From positions 1-50,981 of the forward strand of contig JBBISA010000030.1 in the NCBI GenBank assembly GCA_037441525.1: a stretch of 50,981 nt of DNA, in the 5' to 3' direction. The position numbers and the translations under genes are program-made. The notes beneath the pieces are model-generated. The model did no database searches. It was not told the origin of the DNA and saw nothing but the letters and a program-made list of their open reading frames with translations. This document shows positions 15,653-23,676 of the stretch, piece after piece (the stretch's first letter is position 1; each line of letters starts with the position of its first letter). The DNA is from SKVR01 sp037441525 (lineage in GTDB: Bacteria > Bacteroidota > Bacteroidia > Bacteroidales > UBA7960).

Positions 15653-16936
15653 ATGCTTAACAGGATATTGCCTCCCACTGATATGTTCAGAAACATTTCA
15701 ACTCTGGTTGCAGGAAGTTTTATAGCCCAGCTGGTACCAGTGTTGTTGCAAAGTATTTTGCGGCGTATATATCCGGCTGAAGATTTCGGTGTATATGCAG
15801 TATTTATTGGTGTTACAGGAATTCTAATGGTTGCCGCCACCCTTCGTTACGAAATGGCAGTGGTTTTGCCCGAAAAAAAGTCAGATTCTGTTAATATGGT
15901 TTTTGCAGGAATTTTCATTTCACTTCTGTTTAGCCTTCTGATGTTTATGGTTATCGAAATATGGTGTAAGCGCATTCTGCTGTTTTTAAATGTGGATACC
16001 AGCCACTCATTTATGTTATACTATTTACCCCCGGCAGTTTTTCTTTTTTCTACCTATCAGGTCATAAACTATTACCTGGTTAAATATAAGGCATACCGGG
16101 CCATAGCCACCAATAAAATATCGCGCCGGCTCGCCGAAGGTGCCGGGCAGGTGGGATTGGGTTTTGCCGGCAAACTCTCATCTGGTTTGATTTGGGGAAA
16201 TGTAGCCGGGCATACACTCAACGTTATTGCGGGATGGTGGCAAATGAAGAACCATGGATTTACAGTAAGACTTTTTTCCTGGAAAAGGCAATGGAATTTG
16301 ATTTTAAAATACAGAGAATTTCCACTTTTCAACCTTACACCGGCCTTTCTGAATGCCCTGTGCATGCACCTGCCGCTCATTTTTGTCAATAAATTCTACA
16401 CCCAGGAAACAACAGCCTACTTCGACCTTGCCCGGCAAGTTTTGGTATTGCCCGCGAGCATTCTTACCATGAGCATTTCGCAGGTTGTATTACAATCAGT
16501 CAGCAGCAAAAATCAACTCAGACAATCTATCAGCGGTGAACTGAAGAAATTGATTTTTTCTCTTACACTGTTGGGATTAGCCATGGTTGTTGTTACTTTG
16601 TTATGGGCGCCACCACTTTTTGCCATCTATGCCGGCCCAGACTATGAAGCTTCGGGCCATTTTGCCCGCATTATTGTTGCCGGAGCCGCTATGAAACTTA
16701 TTGTATCGCCTGTAAGCAGCATTTTCTTTGCACTTGGAAAATTGCGCACGATCAGCATCTGGCAGGCTTTGTATTTCTTCGCTGTTATGGCGCTTACGTT
16801 TTTCAGCCATCTTGACATTGACACCTTTTTACTGGCCTATCTTGCCATAGACCTGGTTGCTTATGGTATTCTATTAATCATGATATTTGCCCAGGCATCT
16901 GCTTATGAAAGAAAACTAAAAGTACCCGATTCCTGA
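15653..16936 (+). CDS. Oligosaccharide flippase (Wzx/MATE-like polysaccharide exporter)
   Basis: A 427-residue integral membrane protein with about 12 hydrophobic spans. The start FRNISTLVAGSFIAQLVPVLLQSILRRIYPAEDFGVYAVFIGV is typical of Wzx-type lipid-linked oligosaccharide flippases. The later ATLRYEMAVVLPEK loop, FPLFNLTPAFLNALCMHLPLIFV and YFDLARQVLVLPASIL are also family features. It should move undecaprenyl-linked sugar units across the inner membrane. The following wecB gene makes an activated sugar for such polymers, but no glycosyltransferases are adjacent, so this is a fragment of a pathway rather than a full surface-polysaccharide cluster. Confidence 0.88.
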   Translation: MLNRILPPTDMFRNISTLVAGSFIAQLVPVLLQSILRRIYPAEDFGVYAVFIGVTGILMVAATLRYEMAVVLPEKKSDSVNMVFAGIFISLLFSLLMFMVIEIWCKRILLFLNVDTSHSFMLYYLPPAVFLFSTYQVINYYLVKYKAYRAIATNKISRRLAEGAGQVGLGFAGKLSSGLIWGNVAGHTLNVIAGWWQMKNHGFTVRLFSWKRQWNLILKYREFPLFNLTPAFLNALCMHLPLIFVNKFYTQETTAYFDLARQVLVLPASILTMSISQVVLQSVSSKNQLRQSISGELKKLIFSLTLLGLAMVVVTLLWAPPLFAIYAGPDYEASGHFARIIVAGAAMKLIVSPVSSIFFALGKLRTISIWQALYFFAVMALTFFSHLDIDTFLLAYLAIDLVAYGILLIMIFAQASAYERKLKVPDS

Positions 16937-17118
16937 AAAAAGCAATTGACAGCTTGTAAAAGTAAGCTTGCAAGTTCATATATAAATACATAGTCTAAAA
17001 AAGAAAACGAGCATGATGGATTAATCACAGATACAAGTGAACCGGGTTTACTCCCTGATCAAAGATAGAACTCCTCATACAGGAACCAACCAACCCTTTT
17101 AATACAAATAACTTACGA

Positions 17119-18195
17119 ATGAAAATAGTTACTGTTATTGGCGCCCGACCACAATTTATTAAAGCCGCCCCTGTTAGCAGAGTCTTTGCATCAACAGGCG
17201 ACATTGAAGAGATAATTGTGCATACCGGACAACATTTCGACGAAAATATGAGCCGCATTTTTTTTGATGAGTTACAAATACCTGTACCAGCCTGGAATCT
17301 CGATATAAACAGCCTGGGACACGGCGCGATGACCGGGCGGATGATGGAAAAATTAGAAGAAATGCTCCAGAAAGAACAACCCGATATATTAATGGTGTAT
17401 GGCGATACCAACTCTACGCTTGCCGGGGCTCTGGCCGCCGCCAAACTCAACATCCCTGTTGCCCATGTTGAAGCCGGCCTCCGTTCACATAACATGCAAA
17501 TGCCCGAGGAAATTAACCGCATCCTTACCGACCGGGTCAGCAAACTGCTCTTCTGCCCTACTCCCGATGCGGTCAAAAACCTTAAAAATGAAGGGTACGA
17601 AAAGTTCGATTGCCATATACTTGAAACTGGCGATGTAATGTACGATGCGGCTTTGTTCTATTCCCCCATGGCAAAAGACCCTGGTTTGAATATCAACAAT
17701 AGTTTTGCCCTTACTACCCTGCACAGGGCTGAAAATACTGACAACCCTGATCATCTGGCTGGTATCCTTACCGCTCTGCAGGAAATAGCAACCGAAATGA
17801 CCGTTGTTCTCCCTCTGCATCCCCGCACCCGCAATGTTATCGAAAAATCTGGTTCTGGTCATTTGCTGCATGGATTGATGGTTACGCAACCGGTGGGTTA
17901 CCTTGAAATGATTTGGCTGTTGAAGAATTGCAGCATGGTACTTACCGATTCGGGAGGATTGCAGAAAGAAGCCTATTTTTTCGAAAAGCCCTGTATAACC
18001 CTTCGCCAGGAAACCGAATGGACCGAACTGACCCGCGAGGGAGTCAACCTGCTGGCAGGTTCGGATACCCACGAGATCATGGCTTCATTCCGTACCTTTA
18101 CACAAAAGAAAACCCTCTTCCCCAAGGTGTTGTACGGAGAGGGAAAGGCATCAGAAAAAATTGCTGAAACACTTCTCAGGCTCAATTACCTTTAA
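17119..18195 (+). CDS. wecB: UDP-N-acetylglucosamine 2-epimerase (non-hydrolysing)
   Basis: A 358-residue enzyme that interconverts UDP-GlcNAc and UDP-ManNAc, feeding surface polysaccharide synthesis. Conserved parts are TVIGARPQFIKAAPV, MVYGDTNSTLAGALAA, AHVEAGLRSH, EEINRILTDRVS, LTTLHRAENTDN, LPLHPRT and LTDSGGLQKEAYFFEKPCIT with the ETEWTEL loop. Full length. It lies 182 bases after the flippase in the same direction. Its TAA stop interlocks with the stop of the convergent MFS gene (both within TTAA at 18192-18195). Confidence 0.95.
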   Translation: MKIVTVIGARPQFIKAAPVSRVFASTGDIEEIIVHTGQHFDENMSRIFFDELQIPVPAWNLDINSLGHGAMTGRMMEKLEEMLQKEQPDILMVYGDTNSTLAGALAAAKLNIPVAHVEAGLRSHNMQMPEEINRILTDRVSKLLFCPTPDAVKNLKNEGYEKFDCHILETGDVMYDAALFYSPMAKDPGLNINNSFALTTLHRAENTDNPDHLAGILTALQEIATEMTVVLPLHPRTRNVIEKSGSGHLLHGLMVTQPVGYLEMIWLLKNCSMVLTDSGGLQKEAYFFEKPCITLRQETEWTELTREGVNLLAGSDTHEIMASFRTFTQKKTLFPKVLYGEGKASEKIAETLLRLNYL

Positions 18196-19463
18196 GTTCG
18201 GCCGGCTTTTCGCACCACCCGGTTAAAAATTATCTTAAGGTTTTTGCCGAAATAAAGAGCCGAACCAATGCAAATAATGGAAAATGCAAAAACCGTCCAG
18301 GGTACTCCAATAAATTCCGAAACCCACCCTGCTGCAAGGCTTCCAAGGGGAGTAATTCCCATAAAAGAAAGACTGTAAAGGGCCACCACCCTGCCACGCT
18401 TGTCTTCATCGGCTATGGTTTGTATAACTGCATTGGTACTGTTGAAATGTACTATCATTCCAAAACCGGTAACAGCCATAAGCACAAATGAAAGAAGCGG
18501 CTGGGTTGAAAGGGCAAAAGCCCCCAGTGCAATGGCGAACAGGAGCGAGGTACGAAAAATGATAACCGGTATGGTATAGGTGTGTTTGCGCGATGCCAGT
18601 AAGAAGGCTCCGGTTAGAGCACCAAACCCCAGAGAGCCGGTGAGAAAACCAAGCATTTCAGAACTTCCTTTAAGCACATCGGCTGCAAAAATAGGCATTA
18701 AGGCCTGGAAGGGCAACCCAAAGAAACTACTCAAACCTACCAGCAACAAGAGGTAGCGAATGGGTTTGTCGCCAAGAGCATAGGTTATCCCTTCCCTTAG
18801 GTCGCGCAAAACGGACCCTTTCCCTGTGCGGGTAACACGTTTTTCAATCTTCATGGCCCAAAGGCAGCCAATCACAGCCAAAAAACTAATCCCGTTGATA
18901 AAGAAGCACCATCCTTCACCCACAATAGCAATAAGAAAGCCCCCCATTACCGGCCCTATAAACCTTGCCAGGTTGTATAGCGACGAGTTTAGTGCAATGG
19001 CATTACTCAAGTCTTCCTTGCGGGTAATCATATCAGGAACAAAGGTGTGTCTGAAAGGAGTATCGAAGGCCAGAATAACCCCCTGAATGGCAGCCAGGGT
19101 TATGATCATTGGTATGGTTACAACATCAGTTAATACCACAAATGCCAGCACAAATGCAACCATCATTGCAGCAATCTGCGAAACCATCAGAACCTTGCGC
19201 CGGTTAAACCGGTCGGACAAAACACCGGCGAAAGGCATTATAAACAACGAAGGAATTTGCTGGGTAAATGCTACTGTACCCAGCATCAGGGCAGAACCTG
19301 TTAGCCTGTAAAGCAACCATCCCATGGCAATATTCTGCACCCATACCCCCATAAGCGATATGGTTTGCCCATAATAATACAACCTGTAATTGGGATAGCG
19401 AAAGGCCCTGAAAATATTTTTAAGGGTTCCGGGTTCAATGTTTACACCTCTGAAAATGATCAC
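18192..19463 (-). CDS. MFS transporter (MFS_3/EntS-like exporter family)
   Basis: A 423-residue inner-membrane transporter with about 12 spans. It has FRYPNYRLYYYGQTISLMGVWVQNIAMGWLLYRLTGSA at the start and the loop 2-3 motif GVLSDRFNRRKVLMVSQ. An equivalent DEDKRGRVVALYSLSFMGITPLGSLAAGW sits in the second half, characteristic of the DHA3-type drug or siderophore exporters. The substrate cannot be predicted and no siderophore genes are near. The ATG at 19463 precedes the first conserved block by about 20 residues. Confidence 0.87.
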   Translation of the reverse strand: MIIFRGVNIEPGTLKNIFRAFRYPNYRLYYYGQTISLMGVWVQNIAMGWLLYRLTGSALMLGTVAFTQQIPSLFIMPFAGVLSDRFNRRKVLMVSQIAAMMVAFVLAFVVLTDVVTIPMIITLAAIQGVILAFDTPFRHTFVPDMITRKEDLSNAIALNSSLYNLARFIGPVMGGFLIAIVGEGWCFFINGISFLAVIGCLWAMKIEKRVTRTGKGSVLRDLREGITYALGDKPIRYLLLLVGLSSFFGLPFQALMPIFAADVLKGSSEMLGFLTGSLGFGALTGAFLLASRKHTYTIPVIIFRTSLLFAIALGAFALSTQPLLSFVLMAVTGFGMIVHFNSTNAVIQTIADEDKRGRVVALYSLSFMGITPLGSLAAGWVSEFIGVPWTVFAFSIICIGSALYFGKNLKIIFNRVVRKAGRT

Positions 19464-19747
19464 AACTTCGCATGATTTATTTGCGGCGCAAACCTAAAGA
19501 TTTTTCATGTCAGTAGCCTGATAATAATCTACAAAAACTATTATGTCTTGTATGGGTGTTCAATTCCGTACAAACAGCATCCAATGGCGGACACTTTTTA
19601 ATATTACTGAACGGAAATAAAAAACAAGCATTGTGTAATTATCTTATTAATAATCTATTACAACCACTGGCACGGTGTTGGATTGGTAATGGGCAAATAA
19701 AAAAATAATCAAAAAGAAAAATAAAAACCTACAATACCCTTTGTGTC

Positions 19748-20029
19748 ATGAAAACAAGAATCATCACCTTTGCGACCCTGATCATCCTTTTTGTAAGCAC
19801 TCTTTCAGCAGCAGGCAACTACAGGTCCATTAAGATTTTCAACCAATATGGTTGCTGCTCAATCAACATCCTATCGAAAGTGGAAGAAATTGAAGAAACC
19901 TTCGATTTTAGTACCGAACAGGTATTTCATGAGGTAATTGCAGAAAGAAACAAATTCGAATTAGACATTGTACCCTTTATCAAACCTGAAGCCGAAGTAG
20001 AAGAGACCCTTCCTATTGCCATCCTTTAA
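19748..20029 (+). CDS. Small secreted protein of unknown function
   Basis: A 93-residue protein with a signal peptide (MKTRIITFATLIILFVSTLSAAG). The mature part is about 70 residues, acidic, with an adjacent Cys pair (GCCSIN) near residue 36 and a Glu-rich end (PEAEVEETLPIAIL). No family recognised. It is monocistronic, followed 66 bases later by a hairpin terminator, and has a good start codon, so it is likely real and expressed. Confidence 0.6.
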   Translation: MKTRIITFATLIILFVSTLSAAGNYRSIKIFNQYGCCSINILSKVEEIEETFDFSTEQVFHEVIAERNKFELDIVPFIKPEAEVEETLPIAIL

Positions 20030-20095
20030 ACTGCCTTGTTTTAGGTTCTTATTTTACCCGCCTTTACAATCTCTTCATAGTGTTTTTGGTTTGAG

Positions 20096-20127
20096 ACCTG
20101 ACCCCCGCTTTGGTGGTCAGGTTTTAT
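20096..20127 (+). terminator. Terminator between the small secreted protein gene and hemW
   Basis: Perfect 8-bp stem ACCTGACC (20096-20103) with GGTCAGGT (20115-20122), 11-base loop, followed by TTTATTATT. It lies just before the hemW stop and may serve the plus-strand gene. Confidence 0.65.
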
Positions 20128-21269
20128 TATTGAAAAAGGTCGGAGGCAATACCATCAGCAAAAAAAAGGCCCTTCTGCGACACCTTGAGATGCGAACCGG
20201 TATTTACCAAAAATCTGTTATCCAGGTGTTTTGTGGCATCCTTTAGTATTGAAGCCAAAAAGTCAGGCCCAAACTCCCTTTCAACCTTTGCCATATCGAG
20301 CCCCCACATGGTTCGCAAGGATGTCATGATATACTCATTGAGCTGCTGAACAAGGGTAAGGGTCTCTTCTTCGAAAGGGATTTGCTGCCTTGAAAGAATG
20401 TTGTTGATATACAAACCGGTATTGGAGAGATTCCAGCGGCGGCGACCGCCTGCAAAGCTATGGGCAGAGGGGCCCAGACCAAGATAGGGTTGGCCCGACC
20501 AGTAGCCCAGATTATGTCGCGAATGATAGCCTGGTTTTCCAAAATTTGATATTTCGTAATGATCATAGCCATTGCCGGCCGCTACATTGCAAAGTATACT
20601 GAACTGGCGTGCAGCCTGCTCCTCATCAACTGGTGCAGCCTTTCCTTTGCGGATAAAAACATCGAGTGCGGTCTTTTTTTCAACGGTGAGACTGTAGGCT
20701 GAAATATGAGGAATACCCCGATCAATAAGTTGCATAATGTTTTTTTCCCATACCAGGTCATCGAGTCCGGGTGTACCATAAATCAGATCGGCTGTTATGT
20801 TTGTAAACCCGACATTCACTGCCTCGGTCAACACGTTCAATGCCTGTTGTGAATTGTGCGACCGGTTCATATATCTCAGGTCAGCTTCCCGGAAACTCTG
20901 TATTCCGATACTAAGACGGTTTACACCCATTAATCCAAGTCTATCCAGCTTTTCTACATCAAGATCATCAGGATTGACTTCGATGGTAATTTCAGCGTCA
21001 GGTTTAAAAGTAAAACAACTCCTGAGCATGCTAAAAACGGCGTTTAATTGATCAATAGAAAGCAGCGATGGGGTACCACCGCCAAGGTAAAGCGTATCTA
21101 TAACTGTTTTTTCAGCGCCTGAATTGGCAAAAAAATTTTTCTGTAAGGTTATTTCTGCAAGCAAAGCTTCAACAAACTCAGGAATCCGTTTTCCCGAAAC
21201 TGAAAAATGAAAATTGCAATAGTGACAAGCCTGACGACAGAAAGGAATATGAATATAGATACCGGGCAT
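20127..21269 (-). CDS. hemW: Radical SAM heme chaperone HemW
   Basis: A 380-residue radical SAM protein. It opens PGIYIHIPFCRQACHYCNF (CxxxCxxC cluster site), then LYLGGGTPSLL, EVNPDDLDVEKL, GVNRLSIGIQSF and ADLIYGTPGL. The HemN_C-like end has a YEISNFGKPGYHSRHNLGYW block and EYIMTSLRTMWGLD. These mark the HemW group, which inserts heme into target proteins, rather than true coproporphyrinogen dehydrogenase HemN, which carries a longer N-terminus. The gene stands alone on the minus strand. Confidence 0.9.
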   Translation of the reverse strand: MPGIYIHIPFCRQACHYCNFHFSVSGKRIPEFVEALLAEITLQKNFFANSGAEKTVIDTLYLGGGTPSLLSIDQLNAVFSMLRSCFTFKPDAEITIEVNPDDLDVEKLDRLGLMGVNRLSIGIQSFREADLRYMNRSHNSQQALNVLTEAVNVGFTNITADLIYGTPGLDDLVWEKNIMQLIDRGIPHISAYSLTVEKKTALDVFIRKGKAAPVDEEQAARQFSILCNVAAGNGYDHYEISNFGKPGYHSRHNLGYWSGQPYLGLGPSAHSFAGGRRRWNLSNTGLYINNILSRQQIPFEEETLTLVQQLNEYIMTSLRTMWGLDMAKVEREFGPDFLASILKDATKHLDNRFLVNTGSHLKVSQKGLFFADGIASDLFQ

Positions 21270-21438
21270 AACATAAAACTAATCGTTCAAAGGTAAAGGA
21301 AAAGCTGTTTATTGCTGGTTAATTGTCATCAATTAAGGCAAAAGGAAAAGAAAAAGAGCATCATATCTAAATTTTTTTCAACTATCATGAATTCGTTCGT
21401 TTATTTCCATTCCAGGAAAACCGGAAATATCAAATAAA

Positions 21439-21510
21439 TAAACCCAAATTTGTCTTTAGCCGTTTTTTCTAATGGCTGTCATTAGAAAAAACGGCAAATT
21501 GCAAATCTGG
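21439..21510. repeat. Dispersed palindromic repeat, copy 1 (full hairpin)
   Basis: A near-symmetrical element. Its core is a perfect 16-bp stem (GCCGTTTTTTCTAATG at 21459-21474 with its complement at 21480-21495) around the loop gctgt. Outer flanks read cccaaatttgtctt and aattgcaaatctgg and are also related by symmetry. Bases 21439-21474 recur in reverse orientation at 32825-32860 with one mismatch in 36. It lies between the start of hemW and the end of the Wzi/RemB-like gene, so it may act as that gene's terminator. Confidence 0.75.
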
Positions 21511-21532
21511 AGTAAAAACAGGTTACTTCCCC

Positions 21533-23281
21533 CTAAAACCACATATCCCTTCTTGATGCGTTAATTCTTAACCCCAGCATAAACAACGTTAGGTTTTCCG
21601 GGGATTGAAGGTATTCCTGATTACGTATCATATAACGGGCATCGAGCCACATGCCGGGCCGCCACTGCCACGATATTTCGGGCTGAATAATAAGGGAATT
21701 GCGTAAATCGCCCTGCAGAAATGTGTGCCCGTAGTCGCGGGTGCGGGTGGTGTAATCGCTGTAAATATTGCTACCCAGATTAACACCTGCGGCATCCATT
21801 CCCTGGTTGGCCGAAATAAGGGTGGTTTTAAAAAGCCAGTTGGAATGTGGCTGGTATTGCAGCATGGCAATATATTCCCTGAAGTTGGCCCCCAGCGGAT
21901 GTGCAAGCGCCTGGCCGTAGTGTGTATAACTGGCCGCAGGGGGCAAACCGGCACCCGCAGTATCGTAATGGCTGTAGGTAAACGGGCGAACCCAGTTGGC
22001 TTCGAGCAACAGATCGAGATTATCAATACCAGCCACATCTACATAGTTCAGCCCCAGTTGCAGCCCAAACTTATTGCGGAAAGAAGCAAACTGGTTGTAT
22101 TTTCGCTCCTTTCTCAAACCCAGGCGCACCCACAAACTGTCGAGATCGTTGCGCACATCCGATAATAAAAAGTCATCTAAATACACCTGGCCGTGAAATG
22201 CAAGGCTTCGCCCGGCTATGTATCGCCACATAAAGCCCAGGGCCACTTTATCGGGATCGCCAATATGGTGTTCAATGGCCCGGTAAAAGATGATGGGATT
22301 GAGATAATGCGGATCGAAACCACGCCGTGAAAGGGTATCGGTGCGGCCGAATACCACATTTTCGAAAAGGCCTATCTGTAACCGTTTAGTAATATTGGCC
22401 GACAGGGTGTGTGCCACCATATATTTGGCATCGTACATTCTGCCACCAAAACTTCGCTGCGGATAATCAACCATGCGGGCAAACAGGTTCTGGTAATGCA
22501 ACTTCCAAACCCGGGTATTTACTTTCAAAAACAGGTAATTGTTGGCATAGTCAGAAAGCAATAACGACCGGTGGCCATAGCCAATAAAGTTTTTATCGTG
22601 CCCAAACTGAAGTCCAATATTCCGGGTAGCCTGAAAAGCGATGTAGCCCCGGGCAGTAAAATAGTCGTAACCCCCATCGCCAAAGGGAATATTCCATCCT
22701 TCGCCGGGAATGGCGCCCTGCTGAAAACCGATCTGCCGGTTTACATATAATGGGAAACGTGCCTGATTATCGGTAATAAGGCTGTAAAAGCCCACTTTAC
22801 GGTTAATCATTCCCCTAATTTCGGCACCACGGGTATTCTGATAGAGCCAGGATTCGCGGCCACTTTCCCGTCCTGCTTCAAAATGAATTACGGGGTTCAC
22901 TACCAGGAAAAACTCATCATCGTGATAACGGAAAAAATCGGTTGGCACCTTGTAGAAATGGCGTAATAAGGGACGGCGGGAAGAGTCTGCTTTTCCGGTA
23001 ATCCATTCACCGTTGGCCTGAAGGAACAAAGAAATCAGCAGGCGATCGGTACGGCTTAGGTTATTGGATGCTGAATCGATCTGCAGTAAAAAATCTACTG
23101 CTGCTTTGCGCTCAAGGGGCTGCAGTGATGAATGAAATTGGCTGGAGGTACTTCCGCATTTGATCTCAAGTCGGCGAAAAAAATCAGAACTGATAGGATT
23201 TGAAGACAAGAAGGAAGATTGGCCGATAGCAAACTGTAATGGCAAGAAAAAAAACAGAGTAAAAAGTTGCAGTATCCTCAT
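21533..23281 (-). CDS. Outer-membrane beta-barrel protein, Wzi/RemB-like
   Basis: A 582-residue outer-membrane protein with a signal peptide (to about residue 20, FAIGQ). A helical part follows (about 30-125), then a long beta-barrel. The blocks FFLVVNPVIHFEAGRE, ARGYIAFQATRNIGLQFGHDKNFIGYGHRSLLLSD, FDPHYLNPIIFYRAIEHHIGDPDKVALGF and the terminal LGLRINASRRDMWF (aromatic C-terminal residue) are typical of the capsule-assembly Wzi/gliding-motility RemB-related family in Bacteroidota. Function could be surface polysaccharide attachment or motility-related. No gld genes are in view. Confidence 0.75.
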   Translation of the reverse strand: MRILQLFTLFFFLPLQFAIGQSSFLSSNPISSDFFRRLEIKCGSTSSQFHSSLQPLERKAAVDFLLQIDSASNNLSRTDRLLISLFLQANGEWITGKADSSRRPLLRHFYKVPTDFFRYHDDEFFLVVNPVIHFEAGRESGRESWLYQNTRGAEIRGMINRKVGFYSLITDNQARFPLYVNRQIGFQQGAIPGEGWNIPFGDGGYDYFTARGYIAFQATRNIGLQFGHDKNFIGYGHRSLLLSDYANNYLFLKVNTRVWKLHYQNLFARMVDYPQRSFGGRMYDAKYMVAHTLSANITKRLQIGLFENVVFGRTDTLSRRGFDPHYLNPIIFYRAIEHHIGDPDKVALGFMWRYIAGRSLAFHGQVYLDDFLLSDVRNDLDSLWVRLGLRKERKYNQFASFRNKFGLQLGLNYVDVAGIDNLDLLLEANWVRPFTYSHYDTAGAGLPPAASYTHYGQALAHPLGANFREYIAMLQYQPHSNWLFKTTLISANQGMDAAGVNLGSNIYSDYTTRTRDYGHTFLQGDLRNSLIIQPEISWQWRPGMWLDARYMIRNQEYLQSPENLTLFMLGLRINASRRDMWF

Positions 23282-23676
23282 CGAAAAATCTTCCTTTAAT
23301 ATAAATGTTGATTTTAGATTTATAGTTATACCCGGATATATCGTGATATTTTCAGCAAAAATAAGTCAATTCATTGATTCATATCAGTTAATGTTAACTT
23401 TAAAGATTATCATTGGAAACAAACGAAGCTTGCTGAATTGTGTGAGTCTATTCTGGTTATTCGAAATTCCACATCTTCTTATTTTAAGTAAGAATGTATT
23501 ACTAAGTATATCCGCAATCATGCTAATAAAAGTATTCTTTTTTTGTAGTAAACACTCCAATTCTCCCCGTTCAGCACCCATTTTTTCGCGTTCGGCAACT
23601 TAATTTTCGGGCTAAGGGAGCATTGTTTTAGTTTTGCTGCCGCAATCTTAAAACAAACCTTAATAAAAATACTACT
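23282..23676. other. Intergenic region between divergent outer-membrane genes
   Basis: About 395 AT-rich bases between the divergent starts of the Wzi/RemB-like gene and the TonB receptor gene. No gene is supported. The only signal seen is the -7 box near 23629. Confidence 0.5.
23629..23636 (+). promoter_or_regulatory. -7 box of TonB-dependent receptor gene
   Basis: TAGTTTTG, an exact TAnnTTTG match, 41 bases before the ATG at 23677. The -33 position holds TTTTCGG rather than a clean TTG. Confidence 0.45.

Noticed and set aside
17485..18072. 195-codon minus-strand frame inside wecB
   Set aside because: Antisense to a complete WecB coding sequence.
23160..23603. 147-codon plus-strand frame across the start of the Wzi/RemB-like gene
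   Set aside because: Overlaps the signal-peptide end of the real gene and then low-complexity AT-rich DNA. Its composition is Ile/Ser/Phe-rich and not protein-like.
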